DNA from: Punctularia strigosozonata HHB-11173 SS5
Taxonomy: Eukaryota; Basidiomycota; Agaricomycetes; Corticiales; Punctulariaceae
NCBI RefSeq assembly: GCF_000264995.1
Contig: NW_006767438.1
Coordinates: 1,732,636-1,796,635 of the forward strand
Reading direction: 5' to 3'
DNA: 64,000 bases
The notes beneath the pieces were generated by a model that saw only the letters and a list, made by a program, of their open reading frames with translations, ran no database searches and had not been told where the DNA came from. This document shows, in pieces, positions 49,380-61,091 of this stretch. Each line of letters begins with the position of its first letter. The first letter of the stretch is position 1. The position numbers were made by a program, and so were the translations under genes.

Positions 49380-52300
49380 ATGTCGACGATGAATGCACAA
49401 TCGATGGCGAAGACAGCAGATTTGAGCGAAGTGGCGGACAAGGAGTTTGACTACGTGATCTGCGGTGCGTATATTTGCTTGTTCGTGTAATATCGGACGA
49501 TGCGCTGAAGTCTGGTAAAGGTGGCGGAGTGAGTTGCCCCGGTGGTTTTGGCCTCGCCAACCTCGTTGATGGAATCGTAGACAGCGGGCCTCTGTCTTGC
49601 CGCGCGTTTGAGCGAGGACCCTTCGAAAACGGTCCTCGTCCTCGAGGCCGGCGACGCCAACCTCAACGACCCCGACATCCGTGGGTATCAGTGGGAATCA
49701 ACGCGACCCGTATCGTCGATTGAACCTTCTTTTTGTCTTCTGGCGACCAAATATAGTCAGGCCTGCTTCGTATGGGAGCCATTTCGGAAAGTCCGCGTAT
49801 GACTGGGCCCACAAGACGGTGAGCCAAATGTTCATGTGATCCTATCGATCGCGGTGTTGATGCGATGGTCTCAAGGTCGAGCAGAAGTTCTGCGGCGGAA
49901 AGACGTACAACTGGAACCGGTGAAGCACCTTCTCCAGAGCTTTGTTATCACCGAAGATTGACGCAGTGCCGGCTCTGCAGAGGGAAAGGTCTTGGCGGCA
50001 GCTCCGGGATCAACTTCCTGTTCGTTCCTTCCCAATTTCGCGCAGTTGATAATCTCATGTTACCTTAGTTGCTGGGTGAAGCCGCCCGCCTCCGACATCG
50101 ACGGCTCGTGTCTATCTCGTTTCCGAGTTGTGCATGCGTATTGAACGTATGTCCTTAGATTTTGAAAAACTCGGGAACCCAGGATGGAACTGGCAAAACC
50201 ATGAGAAATACGTCACTCGCACTGAAAGGTTCGTCTGAGAGTTGGTGTCGCCCTCCCGAACTAATGAAAAATCCCGCATCCGTTAGTTTTGTCCATCCCG
50301 AGCCTGAGAAGCAGAAGAAGCACGACATTAATTTAGGCTCATGGAAAGGTGGCTCGGGTGAGAGCTCAGTCGCTCCGTCAGGCGTTGACTGGATTCTAAC
50401 GATTATCAGGTCCCCTCCTGACCGCTTTTCCGGGGAAGATCATTGCGGCGGAATTGGACTTCCAGCAGGTTTGTGCACCGCCTTGAAGAGACGATGATAC
50501 TGACAATGTATATGAAGACTCTGATCAACTGTGGCATACCCGTCGCCCCGGATCCGGTAAGGACGATATCGCTGTAGAGTTATTCACGCGTCTGACGCTT
50601 CTGTCACATAGCTGGGTGGTGACGTATGCGACGAACGCGCGATTACACGTTGTATACTCATGTTCCTTCTGTCTACAGCCGGCAGGCGTGTACTTTGGAC
50701 CCAACAACGTCGATCCGAAGACCCACACTCGAACTTACGCCGTAACGGTCTGTATGTATCGCAAGGTCTATCTTCGCGTTCTTATCGATTTTGGATCCAG
50801 GCGTTCTATCTGCCCAATGCCCACCGCCAAAACCTCGTTGTGCTCTGCGGGGCACACGTCCGCAATGTTCATACAGAGCCTGGATCGGGCGGCCTACTTA
50901 CTGCGAAAGCCGTCGAATTTGATGTTGGCGGCAAGGTCCATAGCGTCAAGGCCGCTCGCGAGATCGTGGTTTCTTCCGGGTACGTCAGGATGACACATTG
51001 ACTGATTCGCATGGCTCAGGTTATGTTTCTAGGGGTCTGAAGACGCCCCATATACTCGAGATGTCCGGTATTGGACTGAGCTCGGTGCTGAACAGCATCA
51101 ATATCCCGGTCAAGCTCGACCTTCCGGTCGGCGAGAATTTGCAGGAGCACATGTTCGTCGGGGTTAGCTGGGGTACGACGACGTGTTGTTACTGAACCGA
51201 AACATCGCTCATGTAGTTTATCTTACAGAACTTCGCGAAGACGTGTCTTTTGACACCTTGGATATCCTTCACGATCCAGAGGTTGCTGCGAAGCACGTCG
51301 AGCTGCAGTGAGAATTTCGTTCCACCAGTCAACGTGGTTCACGTTGCTAAGCCCGGATTGTCAGCGCCGTCGGAGAAGGCATGTTCACCACTGGCATCGT
51401 CGGCTTTGCCTTCACGGGGGTCGACAAGGTCTCTAAACGCTCCAAGGCAATCCACGAGGCTGCTAAGGCGAAGATCGAGCAAAGCAAGAATAACATGCCT
51501 CCGGGATTGTATGAGCAATACCAGATACAGCTTCAGAGGCTGGAGAACGGCTCACCCGGTTGCGAGATTATCAGTATTCCCGGTTTCATGAGCGGACCCA
51601 GTATGTCCCGATGTTTTGTCGCGCTGGTATGGGGTACTGAGATGTAATGACGCCAGATCCTCCGGAGAAGGGGAAGAAGTACCTTACGGCACTGGCTGCG
51701 GTGAATCATTGCTTCTCGCGCGGTACCATCGTGCGTGTCTTATTCTTTCCAGTTCTTGAGTATCATCTCATACACTTGATAGCACTCTACCACTGCGGAC
51801 CCCTCAGTCGATCCTGCGTTCGGTAAGACCGGGTCCGGGATATGATCGCATGTAGCTCACGATACTTTAGACCCTCGCTACTTCGAGCAGGACGTCGGTC
51901 GGTATAGATTTCGTCCACCTTAAGATCAGCGGCTGATATCAAGCGCAGATACTCAGATATTCCTCGATACCGTCAAGTTCGTTCGCAATCTCGTCCACGT
52001 CGCGCCTTTCAAGGACATGGTCGGTGCGTACATGTACCTTATGATGATGAATATGCGCTGATGTTGCGGATGCAGTCAAGGAGGTCAATCCGGGCCCGAG
52101 CGTCACTGCTGATGCGGACCTGGAGGGTAAGCCTTTGACTTCGTGTGGTCATACTCGTATCACGTCTCACGAGTACCTCAGATTGGATGAAACAGACGAT
52201 GTCCACGACATTCCGTTAGTCCCTACCGATCTTCTACGTACACCTCGACTCACTCATCGCCCGCGTCCTCAGATTCGTGCGGTTCGGCGTCCATGCTCCC

Positions 52301-52589
52301 GAAAGATAAGGGCGGTGTTGTGGATCCTGAGCTGAAGGTCCGCCCGTGCCGTTTCAGACGTGCCCTCACTCAAGGAGCTTTCGCACGCATACAGGTCTAT
52401 GGAACGAACAACCTCCGAGTGGTCGACCTCTCGGTCGTCCCGCTTCACTTTGCGGCGCATCCGCAAGCCACGGTCTATGCGCTTGCTGAACAGGGTGCGT
52501 GGTCGCCCAAGTTGCGGAAACGGATGTGAATCTGATGTGGAACCGTTTCAGCCGCGGATAGGATCAAAGAGGCGGCAAAGGTCATTTGA
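49380..52589 (+). CDS. GMC (glucose-methanol-choline) oxidoreductase, FAD-dependent
   Basis: Multi-exon gene with all family landmarks in order. FAD-binding EFDYVICGGG/TAGLCLAARL (split by an intron after GGG), LVLEAGDANLNDPDI, SYGSHFGKSAYDWAHKT, FCGGKTYNWNRGKGLGGSSG (second FAD motif), CWVKPPASDID, FEKLGNPGWNWQNHEKYVTR, PAGVYFGPNNVDPKTHTRTY, REIVVSSGGLKTPHILEMSG, IPVKLDLPVGENLQEH, and a C-terminal STTFHSCGSASMLPKDKGG, where the catalytic His codon is itself split by an intron. It ends YGTNNLRVVDLSVVPLHFAA then HPQATVYALAEQ, with the last exon adding AADRIKEAAKVI. Known: these flavoenzymes oxidise alcohols and pass electrons to O2 or quinones. No obvious signal peptide (MSTMNAQSMAKTADLSEV), so it may be intracellular. 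The substrate class is not assignable. Confidence 0.85.
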
Positions 52590-53926
52590 GTACGAGTGAG
52601 GCTGAAACGGCGTATGTTCATGTGTTCAGACCAAACATAAGTCCGCATGGCTGTATATACCTAACTTGGTTGTTCCAACGTGGGTCACATGATTTGGGTG
52701 AGACGGACTTCATACATCTCGAGCAATAAGGGCGGACTCGGATGGTGACCTTTGTCTAATGAACATTGCCAGATATCATTCACCTCGTTATGGTCTATTC
52801 CAATCATAGATCCATGGCTCCAGCTGCGCATGTCGGCCTCGAACTTTGCGAAAGTTGATTCTGTCCTTAAATAGATACGTTCTCCGAGGTTATATCGAGC
52901 ACGGCCGGGAAGGTCGGGAAAGTGTCACCGCTGCGGTATTTTCAAGTCTCGTTCCGGAATCCAGCAACGATGAAAACCTGCCTGAAGCGGAGTCCTGTGG
53001 AGACACGTAGGATCGTTCCCAGAGCGATTGAAGACTGCCATTATGGATGAACCTATATCGAGCTCTCTCCAAGATCATGTTCTCTCATCAGGTTGAGTCC
53101 GTGAGCGACGCGATACTCGAGCGACGCCACCCTGACGGATGAACCAAAATTCACCGACTCTGACTGACCGCGCGAGGCGATAGATCGGTTACACGCTATT
53201 CGCACTGCGGGGAACTATATCCAGGCTTCGTTCCCCTTCTATTTTTGCTTGACTGGTCCTTGATGACAACCTTTGGCAAGAACGATGGCAGTGCATGCGT
53301 GATACCGCAGGCGTAATTTTGAGGTCTATGCCAATGGGCAACTAAACGCGAATTATATCAAATGCATCGTTAGCATATCAGTCCCTCGCATACACCACGA
53401 GTACCGTTCAGCGCAGAAGCCGGTCGGGACGGAGGTACGTAGGTAGGTAGTCTTGTCCGGCGCGGTCCCGAAATCGCAACAGCCGGTTCCCGAGGCCTCG
53501 CCTCTGGGACCGGAGACTATATTGGTTCCATCCAATGCTGAAGAAGCATCACAGTCTTGTTTCCTGTTCAAGGATCATACGCTTCTGACGGTACATCGAC
53601 GACTCGCGTCCTCACAACAGTCCTTGTGCCATAACGTATGCTGTGTCCATGGCGGCGTGACCGATACTGCAGCGACCAAAAAGTCGCAAGACTGTGACAC
53701 GGTATCAAATCTTGCGCTACAGAACGATTCTAGTGGCCGTGAAAGATATGGTCGCGTTTGATCTGACCTCAAAAGCAGTGATTTGAAGCAGGATTCAGGA
53801 AGGCCTGGTGCTCTTCGTATCCTTAGTCAATTTCTACTCTACCGCGGAGCGTCAGTATTGTCTTTTGGATTATTACTTGACCACCTTACATAAAAGTGGG
53901 AATTCGCACATCCCTGGTCGCTCACA
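52590..53926. other. Intergenic, nothing recognised
   Basis: About 1.3 kb with only short open frames of no family. The last ~50 bp before 53927 include a TACATAAAAG word that could serve the membrane-protein gene that follows. Confidence 0.4.
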
Positions 53927-54078
53927 ATGAATTGGTCACAGTTCCGAGACGCAGTCGAGCGTGAGTTCATTTACCTGCTACCGAAATGCCATGACAAGCC
54001 TCCCCGCAGTGCATGGATCTGTTAGCATATCGCCTGGTCTGCGGACGTTCTGGTTCGTCGCGTTGCTAACCTCAGCCG

Positions 54079-57000
54079 TGTCAGCTGTGTTTGTACAAGG
54101 AGCGCGGCTATTAGCCAGGGCTCTGCTTGTAGAGAAATCGCGGCTAATAGCCAGGGCTGGCCCAGTAGGCTGTACCAGGCTGTATCGCGGCCCTGCGGCC
54201 CATTACAAATCAATGTATGACCATTTTGGGCGTCGGCTAATGCTCACTCGTGCGAAAGCGTTGAATAACGGGCTCGGGGCTTGGGTCCCGGGGTGTTCTC
54301 CGTGGGAATCACCCATCAGATGTCCCTCCGGGCGGCTGGTAGGACCTCCGAGTGTGGGAATTAGCCTCTGATGTCATCGGAGGCCCGATATCAGGCACGC
54401 CGATGCTTCTCAGAAGCATTCCCGGGCGGTAGTGGTCCTCCCAGGTGGCTGGCTGCCTAGCGTACACCTTTTGCGGCCTGGTATGATAACAAAAGTTGTA
54501 TGTATTTGCATGTAGAATACTATGGTGTAATATTTTTGAGCATAGCACTCACGGGAGATTACCAAATAAGGAAATACTCGATGTGAAAACACAGAATATG
54601 TGTTTCCTGCTTGCAGACAGACTACACAGGCGGATATAAGGTTCCCAGGGAGTTTATTACACTCAGAATACATGTTCCCATAGTTACAGGACAGGTTGAT
54701 AGGGAACTAATATGTTAAAAAGGCGAAAATATGGATGGGGAAGGCAGAAACATAGAATATGATGTACACACCTAAGGGTGGTGTCATATAGTGACTAGAA
54801 GATAGATAATGCGTGTATTGATGTATGAGGAAGTTTTTAAGGGGTATTGGGGCGGATTGAGGCGTCGATGAGAGGGAATGTGTGGAAGAGGTGTCAGAAA
54901 CAGAGATGGTGCAACAGGAAGTGAACATGAGATGATAGGGAGACAGATATGGCTTCCCTGACATGATAGTACACATCACATACCATAAATACGAAGATCT
55001 GACGGTGGGGAAATGTGAGACGGAGTGAAAAGGGGACGGGGAGCCACAATCTTCGAAATAGCTCGTGATCGGCGACGTGAACTTCGGATATTAATGCGGA
55101 ACCAAATTCTTCGTGAAGTTCGGGTTCTAGAGAAGCCTGAGATCACGGGAAAAGGTGGGAAACTCGTCGAGTAATGGAGGGGTGAGGGTGAGGAGGAGAG
55201 GGAGGGGGCGTTCTACAACGGCTGGACATCACGTCAGGCGCTCGTAGGATTATGTTTAAGACCGCTGGAGGGTACCAGATATAAAAACCGAGAGGGGGTT
55301 GATAGGGAGGATGTGCCGGGGTGAACATGGGGACAGGGAGGGGGAAGAGTGTGGCACAGGGGCATGTACAGCGACGAATAGTGACAGAAAACATACATAG
55401 AACATACCTTAGCATCCTCCAATCATATTACAGCAGCTTTGATGAGGTATAGCACGATATACGTGGCAGTATGCACAGTTGATTGTGCTGGGCCAAAAAC
55501 GTCGAAAACCGGTCATCAAGAGTTAACGAAGAGCGCCAGCGGATCCACCAAGATGTCATAAGAAAGCCAGTAATCGTAGCAATCTATAGAGCCATAGATA
55601 TTGAGAAGGCNNNNNNNNNNNNNNNNNNNNNNNNNNNNNNNNNNNNNNNNNNNNNNNNNNNNNNNNNNNNNNNNNNNNNNNNNNNNNNNNNNNNNNNNNN
55701 NNNNNNNNNNNNNNNNNNNNNNNNNNNNNNNNNNNNNNNNNNNNNNNNNNNNNNNNNNNNNNNNNNNNNNNNNNNNNNNNNNNNNNNNNNNNNNNNNNNN
55801 NNNNNNNNNNNNNNNNNNNNNNNNNNNNNNNNNNNNNNNNNNNNNNNNNNNNNNNNNNNNNNNNNNNNNNNNNNNNNNNNNNNNNNNNNNNNNNNNNNNN
55901 NNNNNNNNNNNNNNNNNNNNNNNNNNNNNNNNNNNNNNNNNNNNNNNNNNNNNNNNNNNNNNNNNNNNNNNNNNNNNNNNNNNNNNNNNNNNNNNNNNNN
56001 NNNNNNNNNNNNNNNNNNNNNNNNNNNNNNNNNNNNNNNNNNNNNNNNNNNNNNNNNNNNNNNNNNNNNNNNNNNNNNNNNNNNNNNNNNNNNNNNNNNN
56101 NNNNNNNNNNNNNNNNNNNNNNNNNNNNNNNNNNNNNNNNNNNNNNNNNNNNNNNNNNNNNNTCATATTCACTGGCTCTATAGACTGCTACGATTACTGG
56201 CTTTCTTATGACATCTTGGTGGATCCGCTGGCGCTCTTCGTTAACTCTTGATGACCGGTTTTTCGACGTTTTTGGCCCAGCACAATCAACTGTGCATACT
56301 GCCACGTATATCGTGCTATACCTCATCAAAGCTGCTGTAATATGATTGGAGGATGCTAAGGTATGTTCTATGTATGTTTTCTGTCACTATTCGTCGCTGT
56401 ACATGCCCCTGTGCCACACTCTTCCCCCTCCCTGTCCCCATGTTCACCCCGGCACATCCTCCCTATCAACCCCCTCTCGGTTTTTATATCTGGTACCCTC
56501 CAGCGGTCTTAAACATAATCCTACGAGCGCCTGACGTGATGTCCAGCCGTTGTAGAACGCCCCCTCCCTCTCTTCCTCACCCTCCCCTCTCCATTACTCA
56601 ACGAGTTTCCCACCTTTTTCCATAATCTTAGGCTTCTATAGAACCCGATTTCCATGACGAATTTAATTCTGAGATCATATCCGAAGTTCACGTCGCCGAT
56701 CAAGAGATAATTCGAAGATTGTGCCTCCCCACCCCCTTTTCACTCTGTCTCTCGTTCTCCCACCGTAAGATCTTCGAATATACGGTCTTATATGCCGACT
56801 CTGATGATACATAAGCTATATCTGCTTTCCTTTCATCTCATTTTCGGTCCTTGTTCTTCTATCTCTGTTTTTGACCTCATTTCCACACATTCCCCCTCAT
56901 CGACGCCTCAACCCATCCCCATTCTTCTTTAAACTTTCCACGTGCACTTAGTACTGTACCATCCATCCTTTGTACAACATATGAGGCCGCCTTTGGGCAT

Positions 57001-57690
57001 GTACATCGTATCCCATGTTTCTGCCTTCCCCATCCATATTTTCGCCTTTTTAACATATTAGTTCCCTATTAACTTGTCATGTAACTATGGTAAAATGTAT
57101 AATGAGTGCAATAAACTCCCTGGTAACCTCAGGATCACCTGTGCAATCTGTCTGCAAGCAGGAAATACACATTCTGTGTTTCCAAGTCGAGTATTTCCTT
57201 ATTTGGTAATCTCCCGTGAATGCTATGTTCGAAAAAATTACACCATAGTATTCTACATGCAACTACATACAACTTTTGTTATCATACCATGCCGCAAAAG
57301 ATGTACGCTAAGCAGCCAGCCACCTGGGAGGAACCACTACCGCCCGGGAATGCTTCTAAGAAGCATCGGCGTGCCTGATATCGGGTCTCCGATGACATCA
57401 GAGGCCAATTCCCACACTCGGAGGTCCTACCAGCCGCCCGGAAGGACATCTGATGAGTGTTTCCCACGGAGAACACCCCGGGACCCAAGCCCCGAGCCCG
57501 TTATTCAACGCTTTCGCACGAGTGAGCATTAGCCGACGCCCAAAATGGTCATACATTGATTTGTAATGGGCCGCAGGGCCGCGATACAGCCTGGTACAGC
57601 CTACTGGGCCAGCCCTGGCTATTAGCCGCGATTTCTCTACAAGCAGAGCCCTGGCTAATAGCCGCACTCCTTGTACAAAGGCAGCTGACA
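54079..57690. mobile_element. Long palindromic (foldback-like) element carrying DUF6534 exon scraps
   Basis: The two ends are inverted copies: TGTCAGCTG..TTTGTACAAGG at the left, its complement at the right (57682-57690 and inward). The similarity continues inward for about 1.5 kb on each arm to the central N gap (55611-56162). Flanking 16 bp words at 54063-54078 and 57694-57709 match with one difference and look like a target-site duplication, with a 3 bp offset on the right. No transposase frame is seen. Near the centre of both arms is an exon-like scrap (56163-56250 and inverted 55518-55605) encoding DYWLSYDILVDPLALFVNS, like the YYYTISNFADPLAL region of the DUF6534 genes. The arms differ by scattered substitutions and indels, so the structure is not a pure assembly mirror. 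Confidence 0.7.
55518..56250. other. Centre of palindrome with N gap
   Basis: The unsequenced gap 55611-56162 lies exactly at the axis between the arms. Its true size is unknown and the junction may be misassembled, as long inverted repeats often are. Confidence 0.8.
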
Positions 57691-58695
57691 CTATTGCTAA
57701 CCTCTGCCGCACTTCTGTCCGTGGTCATTGCTATCGCGTTGTTGTCGAAGACAATACGTCGCATGTCCGCGTGGTATAACTTCTGTCTCAGGTTCGTGGC
57801 GGTTTGCGTTACGCATTAAGCTTATTCACCTAATCTGTGGATAGCTGGACAATATCTGCTGTCTCCTACAGTCTCCTGTGGGTCTGATCTCGTCATCGAC
57901 TCTCGACGCATCGCATTCAACATCATTGCAGAGCTTTCTCCGGAACACCGGTAGGACAAGACCCTCCGATCAACTTATGTATCACGCAGGCTGCTCTCGT
58001 ATATTCTGCTCCAGTTCTGTATGAGCTTATACTTCTTCTGCGCCTGGGAAGAGGCTAACAAATCCCATCTCACAGTGACACAGCTACCGGAGTTGCGTGG
58101 ATGATGCAGCTATGGTTTGCAACGAGAGCGTTTCTCAAGAACGGCATGGAACAAGATGCAAAGAGAAGACCAGAGGAACAAACTCTTTCTGTGAGTGATA
58201 CTCAATCGTCGCGGCCAAAGATATTCTGATTTATACATCGGTCAGCTGCTCGTGCTTCCCTACATAGTTTACCTGGCAGTCGTTGTATTCAACTTCGAAG
58301 TATGTGTTCCTACATGATATCGGAAAGAAGGCTCATAATTTGGCCCTATTTGATCGACGCTAGATTGGGATCAGTCAGATAGAAAGTGTTCATCTCGACC
58401 AAAGCGGTCTATACTGCAGTCATTACACAAGACTTCCGTCAGTATTTATGACAAAATCTTTGTCCATTTTCTGGTACTCAAAGCTCATGTACTATATAGC
58501 GGAATGATTACCAACGCCTTATCGGCTATTGGTACATCCGTCATCCTCATTCTGGAGGGTCTATGTGTTAGGCACCATTACAAGATATGGCGCTCATATG
58601 GCTACCTCGAGTCTGCAAGACCCACCCTTGCGCTCTTGATCCGGGTGATCACGTTTTCGACCTTTGACATTACTATCTTGATGTATGTTCGCTAG

Positions 58696-59200
58696 ACAAG
58701 GTCGCGTTTGCTTCTGAGCTGCATCAGGAAAACCACCCCCAGCCTTATCTGCAGTAAACATAATGAAGATACACCAGCAATTGTTTTCATTTGATATGAT
58801 AGCATCCACTTTGAGGAGATCATCCCATCTTATGAAATATTATCCTAAATCCTGCAATATTGAATCAAATATGGAAGGTCCCCCCCAGGGATTTACTGAA
58901 GATATGACTGCCTTTAATGGTATATATTCAAAACTGTTCAAATCTGTTCAAATTTGTTCAGATTTGTTAGTGTCTTAGTCCAGTAGATATGTTCAAATTT
59001 GACCATATAGCACCCAATTGGAGCAGAATGGGTCAAACATAGCATAAAAGCAGCAGGGATGAGGGCTTGCTGCTGATGACCATTCCTCTTCACTAGTATC
59101 ATCACCACAGTTCAATGAGGAACAAGCATAGTTCATAAAGACTACATATACAATTCACTACTACTACGAACTCCAGAAAGCACCTCTAACAACCTACGAA
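58696..59200. other. AT-rich stretch with TTCAAAT words
   Basis: No gene. Contains CTGTTCAAATCTGTTCAAAT and relatives at about 58930-58960 and 58990. Similar CAAATCTG words recur at 61740-61860, which might mark two ends of a decayed element. Confidence 0.35.
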
Positions 59201-59219
59201 CTACTTGGGGCAGGACAGT

Positions 59220-60150
59220 TCGGTGCGACCGAGGCAAGGTGGGTGTGCCGGAGATCTCAAAGGGGGCATACCGGGGACACCAAGCACGTGCGACCAACCG
59301 ATCGCGTTCGCGGCTCGCACTCGGCGTTGGGCAAACGGGGGCCAGGGGAGGCACGGCAGGGCACGACCGCGTTGGCGGCTCCCGCTTGGGGCTGGTCGAA
59401 GAGGGGGCGAGACAGGGAGGCTCGGCGCTAGGCCAACGCTCGGTGCGGGGAGTGGAAGCAGCGCCGAGCGAAACCGCGTCGGCGGCTCGGGCTCGGCGTT
59501 GGGCGAAGAGCGGGGGCGAGCGCGAGCGCGGGCGCGACACCGAGCGCGACCACGTTGGCGGCTCGGGCCCGGGGCTGGGAGAGAGGCGGGGGAGAGGCGG
59601 GGAGGCGGGAGCGCGGCGTTGAACGGAGGGGGCGAGAAGGCGAGGATGCGGGCGAGAGGCCGGCGAGAAGGAGACGAGGCGGGCGAGAGGCGGACAAGAA
59701 GGCGGGGAGGCGGGCAAGAGGCCGGAGAGAGGCGGAGACACCGGCGAGAAGGCGGCGAGAGGCGGGGAGGCGGGCGAGAAGGCGGGCGAGAGGCTGGCGA
59801 GAGGCTGGTCGGAGGCGGGCGCGGGGCGGGATGCGACGCCGAGCCCGACCGCGTTGGCGGCTCGGGCTCGGGGTTGGTCGAAGGCGGGCGGGGCGGGGCG
59901 CCAGTGCGAGAGGTGACCCCGAGTGCGACCGCGTTGGCGGCTCGCACTCGGGGCAGGTCGAGGGGGGGTGCCAGGGTGGGAGGAGAAGGAGGCTTCCCCC
60001 AGCGAGACCGCGTTGGCGGCTCCCGCTCGGGGGTTGGGCGAAGGAGGGGGCGGACGTTCCGCGCGGTGGGCCGGCGCACTTGCAAGCGCAAGACGACGGA
60101 CGGCGCACTTGCAAGCGCCGCGTTCAGCGCATTTGCGAGCGCGGCGGAGA
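59220..60150. repeat. GC-rich compound minisatellite
   Basis: At least seven copies of a CGACCGCGTTGGCGGCTCG-like word (about 59305, 59367, 59476, 59549, 59848, 59928, 60005), each followed by a CTCGGGGTTGGGCGAAGG-like tail. A GGCGGGCGAGAAG-type run lies at 59590-59820 and GGCGCACTTGCAAGCGC repeats at 60070-60150. Long open frames on both strands (over 300 codons) arise because stop codons are rare at this base composition. The encoded Arg/Gly/Ala- or Pro/Arg/Ser-rich products show no family, so they are not called genes. Confidence 0.75.
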
Positions 60151-60578
60151 GCAGAGTGAGCTGACTCGAGTCAACCAACCAACGTCACGATTGCATCACG
60201 TGACCGGTGTCAGCCGCGTTGATTCGTCTAAGTCCGCTTTGGGCCACTGTCCCTGCCTTCCAGATAGCACAAACTTAATCACTTTGTAGATAGTTATAAG
60301 TATGTATCAGTCTAATAGTATATAGAGTGACTAATATTATCATTCAAGACCTGAGTCTGGTTTCAATCATGGTATTTGTGCATTGGGAGACCTGCTATCA
60401 TTACTATACAGATTCATTCCATATTTATGGGTGCTATATTGATTGCACCTATGAGCTATGTATCACTATGTAGCTATAGCACTGAGCTATGTTGTCTCTA
60501 GTTACTATATAGGACTATGTAGCAACTGACCAACATCTACATAGCACTCATAGCACTCTATAGCAATTAACCTCATTC

Positions 60579-61091
60579 TGTCAGGGCACGGCTCCCACAC
60601 TCGCCTCATGTCTCATTGTTCTCTTTTTCTGCTTCCGCTTCTGTCCCATTTTGTTCATTTCCCCTAATACTTCCGTCTCCCTATTCGGTCGCACTCTCCC
60701 GCGCCCTCCTAGGCTTCCCGTGCCCTCCTTTTGGCATCTCCCCTATTTCGTTCCGTCGCTCGGCGCTCCTAGGGCCTCCGCACTCGCGCGGCCTTCCTAG
60801 GCCGCTCCACCGGTCACGTGTCGGGCGTCCGAGGACCCTCCTCTTCTCTCATTGGACCATCTTTCGTTCCGCTGATGGATTACTCATCTTCTATATAGTC
60901 GCCTGTCGCACCAGGGAGCAACCCAGACTTGTTCTCTCAGTTGCCTCCCTGCCTTGTGCGACAGGTATGTGTACTTCCCCTCGTATATTCGTATATATAC
61001 TCAGTTGCCTCCCTGCCTTGTGCGACAGCGTCTCCACTGCCGTCCTGGGGGATCCGCGCCACTCCTAGGAGCTCCAGCGTGTACTCTGACA
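60579..61091 (+). mobile_element. Probable solo LTR (fossil)
   Basis: A 513 bp block starting TGTCAGGGCACGG and ending CTCTGACA, with a CCAAT-box complement (ATTGG, 60851-60855) and a TATA-like CTATATAG (60891-60898). A 29 bp segment (ending TGCGACAG) is duplicated with a period of 64 (60936-60964 and 61000-61028). The TG..CA ends and promoter-like layout suggest a solo LTR, perhaps of Ty3/Gypsy type. No internal coding region and no clear target duplication are seen, so the call is tentative. Confidence 0.4.

Larger units (their letters stand above)
53927..58695 (+). pseudogene. Multi-helix membrane protein gene split by a 3.6 kb palindromic insertion
   Basis: 5' part: MNWSQFRDAVE, an intron GTGAGT..CAG, then HGSVSISPGLRTFWFVALLT. 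3' part (from 57694): LLTSAALLSVVIAIALLSKT with MSAWYNFCLR, LSYILLQFCMSLYFFCAWEE, GVAWMMQLWFATRAFLKNGM, LLVLPYIVYLAVVVFNFE, QSGLYCSHYTRLP, MITNALSAIGTSVILILEGL and ARPTLALLIRVITFSTFDIT. The two halves share TTGCTAACCTC.GCCG at the junctions, so the insertion split one exon. The helices, the LYCSH motif and the R.L..HYK loop resemble basidiomycete serpentine-receptor-like proteins, but I cannot name the family. The 3' end is uncertain: a GTATGT donor at the listed end suggests another exon. Confidence 0.6.

Noticed and set aside
48986-49441. Minus-strand 151-codon frame with a poly-Gly segment
   Set aside because: The Gly run is the antisense of the poly-C tract, and the frame overlaps the first exon of the GMC gene.
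59201-60178. Two overlapping open frames of more than 300 codons, one on each strand
   Set aside because: Both come from GC-rich tandem repeats where stops are rare. The products are Arg/Gly- or Pro/Ser-rich with no family and no introns typical of this genome.
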